Shown piece by piece: positions 40,715-46,115 of a stretch of 46,115 nt of DNA. Below the pieces are notes generated by a model. The model made no database searches. It was not told the DNA's origin and saw only the letters and a list, made by a program, of their open reading frames with translations. The stretch lies in contig NZ_JAILGZ010000107.1 in the NCBI RefSeq assembly GCF_024696245.1, positions 1-46,115 of the forward strand, given 5' to 3'. This stretch comes from Treponema sp. GTDB lineage: Bacteria; Spirochaetota; Spirochaetia; Treponematales; Treponemataceae. How positions within the stretch are numbered: the stretch's first letter is position 1; each line of letters starts with the position of its first letter. The translations under genes were made by a program, and so were the position numbers.

Positions 40715-42478
40715 ATGGCTAAAACAGTTGACGATAAGAAAATCATTTACACGATGGATCGCGTTTCCCGCGCGTATGGTACAAAAGTTGTTTTAAAGGA
40801 CATCAGTATTTCCTATTATTATGGAGCAAAGATTGGTGTAATCGGTGAAAACGGTGCAGGTAAATCTTCTCTCTTTAAAATTTTTGCAGGAAAAGATACT
40901 GAATATACCGGCGAGACTCATCTTGAAAAGGGTTATTCAATGGGATATCTGGAACAGGAGCCTTATCTTGAACCAGGCAAAACCGTTATGGAAATCGTTA
41001 AGGAAGGTGTTAAACCTATAACAGACCTTCTTGAAGAATTTGATAAAGTGAATGAAGCATTTGGTGACCCTGATGCTGATTTTGATAAGCTTTGTGCCCG
41101 TCAGGCTGAACTTCAGGAAAAACTTGATGCAGCTGATGCATGGAATCTTGATGCAAATCTTGAACTTGCTATGGATGCCCTTCGCTGTCCACCTGCTGAT
41201 CAGGTAGTAGACGTGCTCTCCGGAGGTGAACGCCGCCGTGTTGCCCTCTGCCGCCTTCTTCTTCAGCAGCCTGATATTCTTCTCCTTGATGAACCTACAA
41301 ACCACCTTGATGCAGAAACTGTAGCATGGCTTGAACGTCACCTTCAGAATTACCCTGGAACAATTATTGCAATTACTCACGACCGCTACTTCCTTGATAA
41401 CGTTGCAGGATGGATTCTTGAAATGGACCGTGGTGAAGGCTATCCGTTTAAGGGTAACTATTCTGAATGGCTGGAAGCTAAAGAAAAGAGAATGGCCCTT
41501 GAAGAAAAACAGGCTTCAACCCGCCGCCGTGAAATGCAGGAAGAATTGGAATGGATTCACGCAGGAGCAAAGGGACGCCAGGCTAAACATAAGGAACACA
41601 TCACTAAGTATGAACAGCTCCTTGCCGAAGAATCAAAACGCATTCAGCTTAAGGACACACAGATTTCTATCCCTGCAGGTCCTCGTCTTGGAAATGTTGT
41701 TATTGATGCAGAAAAAATTACCAAGAGTTTTGACGACCGCGTTCTTTTTGAAAACCTGGACTTTCATATTCCGGCAGGTGCAGTTGTTGGTATTGTCGGC
41801 CCTAACGGTGCAGGTAAAACAACTCTCTTTAAGATGATTGCAACAGCTGCAGGTCAGCAGGTTGAACTTCCTGATGGAAAACTTGGTGAAGAAAAACCTG
41901 ATTCTGGAAACATTAAAATCGGTGAAACAGTTAAGCTTGTTTACGTTGACCAGATGAGATCTAAGCTTGATATGAACAAGACCATTTACGAAACTTTAAG
42001 CGGCGGTTCTGACTTAATTAAACTTGGTGCCGTTGACGAAAAGGGACGCCCTCTTAACGGTGGTGTTCGTGAAATAAATGCACATGCTTACTGTTCATGG
42101 TTTAACTTCTCTAATGCAGAACAGAATAAAAAGATAAACGTACTCTCTGGTGGTGAACGCAACCGCCTTAACATGGGCCTTATGTTTAAGGAAGCCGGCA
42201 ACGTCCTACTCCTTGACGAACCTACAAACGACCTTGATATTGCAACAACCCGTTCACTGGAAGAAGCAATCAATTCTTTTGCAGGTGTAGTTCTTGTTGT
42301 AAGCCACGACCGCTACTTCCTTGACCGTATCTGCACCCACATACTTGCCTTTGAAAACAACTCAGAAGTTAAGTGGTTTGAAGGCAACTGGTCTGAATAT
42401 GCTGAATGGCGCAAGAAGGAACTTGGCATTGACGACGATCACCCACACAAGACCGTCTACCGCAAACTTACAAGATAA
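40715..42478 (+). CDS. ettA: Energy-dependent translational throttle protein, ABC-F family
   Basis: A 587-residue soluble ABC-F ATPase that binds the ribosomal E site and gates the first elongation step according to the ATP/ADP ratio. It has two ATPase cassettes: Walker A GENGAGKSS and GPNGAGKTT, signatures LSGGERRRVAL and LSGGERNRLNM, Walker B LLLDEPTNHLD and LLLDEPTNDLD. The linker between them (residues about 240-320, EKQASTRRREMQEELEW) is the P-site interaction motif, and an arm insert sits in the first cassette. Length and layout match EttA rather than Uup or the resistance-type members. The ATG at 40715 (MAKTVDDKK) is preferred over 40709, because transcription should start there. Confidence 0.93.
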   Translation: MAKTVDDKKIIYTMDRVSRAYGTKVVLKDISISYYYGAKIGVIGENGAGKSSLFKIFAGKDTEYTGETHLEKGYSMGYLEQEPYLEPGKTVMEIVKEGVKPITDLLEEFDKVNEAFGDPDADFDKLCARQAELQEKLDAADAWNLDANLELAMDALRCPPADQVVDVLSGGERRRVALCRLLLQQPDILLLDEPTNHLDAETVAWLERHLQNYPGTIIAITHDRYFLDNVAGWILEMDRGEGYPFKGNYSEWLEAKEKRMALEEKQASTRRREMQEELEWIHAGAKGRQAKHKEHITKYEQLLAEESKRIQLKDTQISIPAGPRLGNVVIDAEKITKSFDDRVLFENLDFHIPAGAVVGIVGPNGAGKTTLFKMIATAAGQQVELPDGKLGEEKPDSGNIKIGETVKLVYVDQMRSKLDMNKTIYETLSGGSDLIKLGAVDEKGRPLNGGVREINAHAYCSWFNFSNAEQNKKINVLSGGERNRLNMGLMFKEAGNVLLLDEPTNDLDIATTRSLEEAINSFAGVVLVVSHDRYFLDRICTHILAFENNSEVKWFEGNWSEYAEWRKKELGIDDDHPHKTVYRKLTR

Positions 42479-42771
42479 GCCCCTTTGCTGTAAGGACGGC
42501 TCTTCTTAAAATACTAACCCCTGCTTCCCGGGATGTCTGGCTGCTGTAGCTGTCTGGATGGCTCCGGGGGCGGGGGTGTTTTTTTGTTTTGGGGCTGGTG
42601 GTGCTGGGGTTACCTGGGGCGGTGTTGCTGGTGGAGGGTGGCTGGTTATCCGGGGTTGTGTGAGGGGCTGGGTAATGGGGGCGACTTATTAAGTGGTGGC
42701 GGTTGGTTACGGGGGAGGGCTGGGTATCTGGTTGAGTTTTTTGGGGAAATGGAAATAGGGGAAATTTTCTC
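42479..42771 (+). other. G-rich intergenic tract
   Basis: About 290 bp between ettA and the Fic gene, with very strong G over C skew on the plus strand and dozens of GGG or GGGG runs from 42565 onwards, unlike any other part of the window. A plus-strand frame (42533-42775) is an artefact of this composition. It could form quadruplexes or R-loops behind ettA transcription. It ends in the first Fic-flanking palindrome. Confidence 0.6.
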
Positions 42772-42786
42772 TTAATTTCCCCTAAT
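42750..42786 (+). repeat. Palindromic repeat flanking the Fic gene, right-hand copy
   Basis: TAGGGGAAATT pairs with AATTTCCCCTA around a 7-nt loop. A near copy lies at 44110-44147 in the same orientation. On the minus strand it encodes the last residues and stop of the Fic gene. Confidence 0.7.
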
Positions 42787-44073
42787 TTCTTTTAGGCGGG
42801 AATCGAAGGTTTTACTTCTGGTGTAGGCTGTGAGTCTTTTGTTTAGAGGGATAGATTCCATTAAACCGGCGGAAACAAGACCTTCTAAATCTGAACGAAT
42901 CGTTTTTACCGAAACATTAAACCTTGTTTGCAAATCCCTGCTTGTAAACATGGAAGATGGTTTTTCTGCACAGATTTTTATTATCTGCATCTGGCGTTCA
43001 TTAAAGCCTGGAATCATGTATTGGAGAATTGCTGCATCTTCTTTAGATTTTCTATCCAGATAAATCTTTAATTCTTCAAAAGCTTTATTTAAAACAAGAA
43101 GATTGTAGTTAATAAAATAACCTAAATCAAAATCATCATGTTCTGTATAAAGGAATGCCTTTTCGTACTGACTTTTTGCCTTGTAAATAATTCTTGAAAT
43201 AGAAAGATATTCAGTAAGCCAGTAACCTTTTTTAAGCATATACCAGTAAAAAAGAGAGCGGGCTGTACGACCATTACCATCTACAAAGGGGTGAAGATAG
43301 GAAATCATAAAATGAAGAATTATTGCCTTAATAATGGGATGAATAAAATTTTTTGATTCAGTATTAATGAATTTGCAAAGTTCTTTTATTGTTTTTTTAA
43401 TTGCTGTGTAAGAAGGAGGTTCGTGAGCAACTTCTCCAGTAATTCCGTTTACAACAAAAATATTGTCGTCACTTCTAAAGCGGCCCTCATCCTTTGGATC
43501 ATCTAAAGTTTTTTCTGTAATCTGCCTGTGAATTTCCAGTAAGAGTTCCAGGGAAAATTCATCATCCTTATGTTCAGAAAGATATCGGATTGTATTGTAA
43601 TTGTTTAATATCATCTGCTGGCTTTTATCTTTTGCTTTAGCCTGCTTTCTGAGCATTTCCTTAGCAATCTTTCTGGTAGTAGAAGCACCTTCCATTTGAC
43701 TTGAAGCAATAGCTTCTTCCATGATTGAACTTAAAAGATAGTACTGCCTGTTTTTGTCAGAGAGAATATCAGAAGAAGCCAGAGTACCACCAAAATTCAT
43801 ATCAAAACTATGGAGATATTCCTGCATCTTATTTGTTTCTTTATAGAAAAAAGTACAGGCAGAAAAACTGAACTGCTTATTACCAATGAGCCGGCTTTGC
43901 TTTACTGCATTCCAAAAATCTTCTGCCTTTACTCCTTTTGGAACATGATACTTTACCTTATCCCAGTAATAATACTCATTATTTATTTTTTCTATTTGAG
44001 AAACATATTCCGGATTAGTGAGAATATCAAAAACCGCATGTGTTCCTTTTGTTTTAGGAGCTTCTTCTATCAT
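42772..44073 (-). CDS. Fic-domain AMPylase with HTH, inhibitory-helix type
   Basis: A 433-residue Fic protein, which transfers AMP or another nucleotide group to a protein side chain. The core motif HPFVDGNGRTAR is complete at 261-272, including the catalytic His and the Asn/Gly/Arg that bind phosphate. An N-terminal inhibitory motif SSQMEG (124-129) matches the (S/T)xxxE(G/N) of self-inhibited class II Fic proteins. The last 70 or so residues form a winged HTH (SRDLQTRFNVSVKTIRSDLEGL), so it may bind DNA. The ATG at 44073 fits the promoter 6 nt upstream; longer starts would translate the repeat. It lies downstream of jetD and could belong to the same defence island. Confidence 0.88.
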   Translation of the reverse strand: MIEEAPKTKGTHAVFDILTNPEYVSQIEKINNEYYYWDKVKYHVPKGVKAEDFWNAVKQSRLIGNKQFSFSACTFFYKETNKMQEYLHSFDMNFGGTLASSDILSDKNRQYYLLSSIMEEAIASSQMEGASTTRKIAKEMLRKQAKAKDKSQQMILNNYNTIRYLSEHKDDEFSLELLLEIHRQITEKTLDDPKDEGRFRSDDNIFVVNGITGEVAHEPPSYTAIKKTIKELCKFINTESKNFIHPIIKAIILHFMISYLHPFVDGNGRTARSLFYWYMLKKGYWLTEYLSISRIIYKAKSQYEKAFLYTEHDDFDLGYFINYNLLVLNKAFEELKIYLDRKSKEDAAILQYMIPGFNERQMQIIKICAEKPSSMFTSRDLQTRFNVSVKTIRSDLEGLVSAGLMESIPLNKRLTAYTRSKTFDSRLKEIRGN

Positions 44074-44079
44074 ATCAAA

Positions 44080-44108
44080 ATCATAACACCGGAAAAATAA
44101 ATAGGCAA
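44080..44108 (-). promoter_or_regulatory. Predicted promoter giving a leaderless mRNA (Fic gene)
   Basis: On the minus strand TTGCCT (44108-44103), 17-bp spacer, TATGAT (44085-44080), then 6 nt to the ATG at 44073. No Shine-Dalgarno is seen. It lies directly beside the second palindromic repeat. Confidence 0.5.
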
Positions 44109-44109
44109 G

Positions 44110-44147
44110 AAAATAGGGGAAATTTTCCCTTAATTTCCCTTGTTTTC
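44110..44147 (+). repeat. Palindromic repeat flanking the Fic gene, left-hand copy
   Basis: AAATAGGGGAAATTTTC, then CTTAATTTCCC, matches 42750-42786 with a few differences and the same orientation. It lies upstream of the Fic promoter, so the two copies enclose the whole gene. A G8 run follows at 44152-44159. Confidence 0.7.
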
Positions 44148-44262
44148 TTTGCGGGGGGGGCAAACAAGGGGATTTTGTAAACTGTCGCCAATCCAATAAG
44201 ACAAAGTGTAGTAATATTCTTAAAAGCTTGTTAAGGCTGCCTCAGGAGTAATTCCTTGTTTG

Positions 44263-45486
44263 TTATTTTTTATACTCCATCCAGCTGATAATTTCTTGCT
44301 CAAGTTTGCAGTTATTTTCCAGCATATATTTCATTGTATTCAGATATAATCCTTGAGAAATAAGTCCAGTGGCTTTTGTAATATCGTTTTTTTCCAGTGA
44401 TTTGGTATAAGTTGAATAATTTTGTAGTTCAGTAACTGTCATTTTATATTCTGAAAAAGGAATTCCTGTTTTTCGTTTTAGATTTTCTAATATTAAAAAT
44501 CCGTCTGGATCTATATCGCCAAAATGATAGTATTTTTTGTTTTTATTATTTTCATATATTAGTTTTAAAAAATTCTGTTTTGTTGAGTTATGGTAGCCGC
44601 TTAAATAAATACAGAATAAATCGTCTTTATTTACTCTATTAAATGTAGTCAGATTTTCAATAGTAATGATTTGTGTATTAATGATTTCCAGTTTTGTAAT
44701 GTTTTTTAACGAAACAGAAGACAGGGCAATAGGATTTTCTTGTGAAATAGTAATAAGACTTCCATCAGAAAAGTGAATATTTGCTTTTCCTTTAAAATAC
44801 ACATAAGTCGGATTATCAAAAATATTATACTGTTCAAGAATTATTTTGTTTGCTTCTTTTTCATCTGCATTTTGAATTAGGTCGAAAGTATTTATTTTTT
44901 CTTTTAGAAGTTTGCAAATCTTTGATTTATATTTTTTTTCCCAAAGCTTGGAATCATGAAGAACTGAAATAGAAAGTTCACGTTCGAGAATCTCTTCTTT
45001 GTTGTTTAGAATAAACAGAAGTAAGTTAAATATTTTTTCTGCTTCTGTTCTTTCATATTTTGCTTCTTTTCCAAGATTAAGACGCTCAATTTGTTCTTTT
45101 GCTAATTCTGTTATTATTTGATTTGTATTAATATACTTTGAGTAATATTCAATTTCCTCTTTTAATCGTGTGTTTTTATCTTTTACCTCAAGAATATTTC
45201 TATATTTTTCCCAATTTTCAGGATTATCGTATGCAGTAATTCTAGAAATTCTATCATATTTCCAGTTAAGGTGAATAAGGTTTTCATTCTCAAGATATTT
45301 ACATTGTTTTTCAAAATCATCGATGGTGTTAATATCCGCTGAATCTTTTTCATAATCTTTGAACACATCAGTAGGTTTTATTGAAAAGTTTTGATTTACA
45401 GAGTTTTGACCTTTGTATGTTTTACTGGATTCATATTTAGTGAGAAGTTTTTGTAATATTTGCTTTTGAATTTTTGAATAATTCAT
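44263..45486 (-). CDS. jetD: Wadjet system protein JetD (Toprim-like nuclease subunit)
   Basis: A 407-residue JetD-like protein (DUF2220 family), the nuclease subunit of Wadjet, which cleaves closed circular DNA such as plasmids after the SMC-like JetABC motor extrudes it. The C-terminal topoisomerase VI/Toprim-like domain shows Glu in IITIENLTTFNRV and the DxD motif in HFGDIDPDGFLILENL, with YLSGYHN between. The N-terminal half is helical and winged-helix-like (PTDVFKDYEKD). It overlaps jetC by 4 nt (ATGA), the usual gene order. Base composition is more AT-rich than the core genes, suggesting horizontal transfer. Confidence 0.88.
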   Translation of the reverse strand: MNYSKIQKQILQKLLTKYESSKTYKGQNSVNQNFSIKPTDVFKDYEKDSADINTIDDFEKQCKYLENENLIHLNWKYDRISRITAYDNPENWEKYRNILEVKDKNTRLKEEIEYYSKYINTNQIITELAKEQIERLNLGKEAKYERTEAEKIFNLLLFILNNKEEILERELSISVLHDSKLWEKKYKSKICKLLKEKINTFDLIQNADEKEANKIILEQYNIFDNPTYVYFKGKANIHFSDGSLITISQENPIALSSVSLKNITKLEIINTQIITIENLTTFNRVNKDDLFCIYLSGYHNSTKQNFLKLIYENNKNKKYYHFGDIDPDGFLILENLKRKTGIPFSEYKMTVTELQNYSTYTKSLEKNDITKATGLISQGLYLNTMKYMLENNCKLEQEIISWMEYKK

Positions 45487-46115
45487 CTTGTTGTTACACT
45501 CCTGGAATACCAGCTTCCTTCTACAGGTTTGGTGTATTTTCCTTGTGTATAAAGTGAAACTGTATTATCAATATGCTGTCCAATACTGTTTATTTTTTCT
45601 GGAGGAGCAGCATAGAAAACCTGAAAATTATTATCTTCCAAAAATTTTACCATTTGCTCAATTCTTTCTTTAGACAAGGCTGAAAAGGCTTCATCTATAA
45701 AAGCAATTCTGGCACAACAAACATCTTTAGGATAAAACTGCAGGAGACTGGCTGCAAGGACAATAAAATATGGAGTTTGTTTTTCACCACCGCTGGCTGA
45801 TCCCTGCTTTTTTGATAAATCCATTTCGGATTCTTCATCTTCGATGTGACTTCTGATTGTCATGTCATAGGTAAAATAATTTCTATAATCTGAATAGTCT
45901 TCTTCGTCATCTGTATCAAGAATTTTATTGAGAAAGCTTTGCACATCATCTGCTAATTTCTCATTACTAACAGCACGTTCGGTAAATAAATCCGGGCTCT
46001 CTGAATATAGCTCAAGATTTTGACAGATGGTGAAAAATATCTGTCTGTCAGGTTTTTCTTCCATTTTGAATTGATAAATATCTCGGCCAAACGGAATGCG
46101 TTTTAGTTCTGAATT
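45483..46115 (-). CDS. jetC: Wadjet system SMC-like ATPase JetC, C-terminal part (truncated by window edge)
   Basis: The last 210 residues of an SMC/MukB-like ATPase; the frame remains open to the window end. It begins with ELKRIPFGRDIYQFKM, the region before the ATPase head typical of JetC. The ABC signature is in SASGGEKQTPYF and Walker B in ARIAFIDEAFSALSKERI, followed by the D-loop and a switch region (VFYAAPPEKI). Both should function with a Walker A and coiled coils encoded beyond 46115. The overlap with jetD and the partner identity support the Wadjet call. JetA and JetB should lie further right. Confidence 0.88.
   Translation of the reverse strand, partial: NSELKRIPFGRDIYQFKMEEKPDRQIFFTICQNLELYSESPDLFTERAVSNEKLADDVQSFLNKILDTDDEEDYSDYRNYFTYDMTIRSHIEDEESEMDLSKKQGSASGGEKQTPYFIVLAASLLQFYPKDVCCARIAFIDEAFSALSKERIEQMVKFLEDNNFQVFYAAPPEKINSIGQHIDNTVSLYTQGKYTKPVEGSWYSRSVTTR

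Noticed and set aside
42533-42775. 80-codon plus-strand frame in the G-rich tract
   Set aside because: A Gly/Trp/Cys-rich product is forced by base composition; no ribosome-binding site is present.
42750-44147. Integron attC sites around the Fic gene
   Set aside because: The repeats are palindromic but lack the RYYYAAC/GTTRRRY core boxes, and no integrase gene is in view.
44074-44196. Upstream extension of the Fic protein to 44196
   Set aside because: The extra 41 residues would be translated from the palindromic repeat and a G8 tract; the ATG at 44073 follows a promoter.
1-46115. tRNA, rRNA, CRISPR arrays and complete insertion sequences
   Set aside because: I looked by eye for T-loop motifs, regularly spaced direct repeats and transposase motifs and found none; a tRNAscan or ISfinder-type search would be decisive.

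Overview
The window looks like a spirochaete chromosome, most plausibly a host-associated or rumen-type Treponema. This is an inference from content: many short lipoproteins with loose spirochaetal lipoboxes (FSC, SSC, SGC), a FadL-like outer-membrane barrel, FliL-like and FliG-like orphan proteins, BspA-type leucine-rich repeats, an M30-type metalloprotease lipoprotein, phosphatidylserine decarboxylase beside phosphatidylserine synthase, and moderately AT-rich DNA. No rRNA, tRNA, CRISPR array or complete insertion sequence was recognised.

Layout. 1-1190: accessory left end with two coupled small genes and a frameshifted SH3-like gene. 1300-5640: D-lactate dehydrogenase, a cation-diffusion exporter, a DUF134/NifX-type metal-cluster protein behind twin palindromic operators, a FliL-like secreted protein and a cysteine-cluster protein. 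5748-13385: purL behind a coupled hydrophobic leader peptide, then a thioredoxin-like lipoprotein and two tandem CorC/HlyC-type CBS membrane proteins. 13391-16829 (minus strand): an envelope-lipid block of psd, pssA, a VTT-family membrane protein and a diacylglycerol-kinase-family lipid kinase. 16888-20892: a large anchored beta-propeller protein and a TPR lipoprotein. 20985-26136: uppP, an Lrp-type regulator coupled to an aminotransferase, a TPR protein with a decayed Mrr-like nuclease domain, and an alpha/beta hydrolase. 26158-29738 (minus): the complete riboflavin operon ribD-ribE-ribBA-ribH, with no FMN riboswitch seen. 29962-33803: small secreted or lipid-anchored proteins, a sugar-operator-associated disrupted gene, an LRR protein and a small conserved unknown. 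33917-42478: hsp20 behind a textbook sigma-54 promoter, the FadL-like porin, a low-molecular-weight phosphatase, the FliG-N-like orphan, an M29 aminopeptidase, the M30-like protease and EttA. 42479-46115: a G-rich tract, a Fic protein bracketed by palindromic repeats, and the jetD and jetC end of a Wadjet plasmid-defence locus that runs off the right edge.

How parts work together. The rib genes take GTP and ribulose-5-phosphate to riboflavin. psd and pssA convert CDP-diacylglycerol to phosphatidylethanolamine, and dgk and uppP recycle lipid intermediates. JetC and JetD belong to the SMC-like nuclease complex that removes foreign circular DNA. The Fic gene lies just downstream of them and may be part of the same defence island.

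Points of most interest: (i) several genes lack a Shine-Dalgarno sequence but have a -10 box 6-8 nt before the start codon, so leaderless transcripts are predicted; (ii) purL translation appears coupled to a 22-codon Leu-rich leader peptide; (iii) a 77-bp two-hairpin repeat occurs twice with full identity, each time just after a terminator, and one copy supplies the C-terminus of a gene; (iv) a strong internal ribosome-binding site lies inside the DUF134/NifX fusion; (v) palindromic repeats bracket the Fic gene. All functional names come from reading motifs by eye; no database search was possible.
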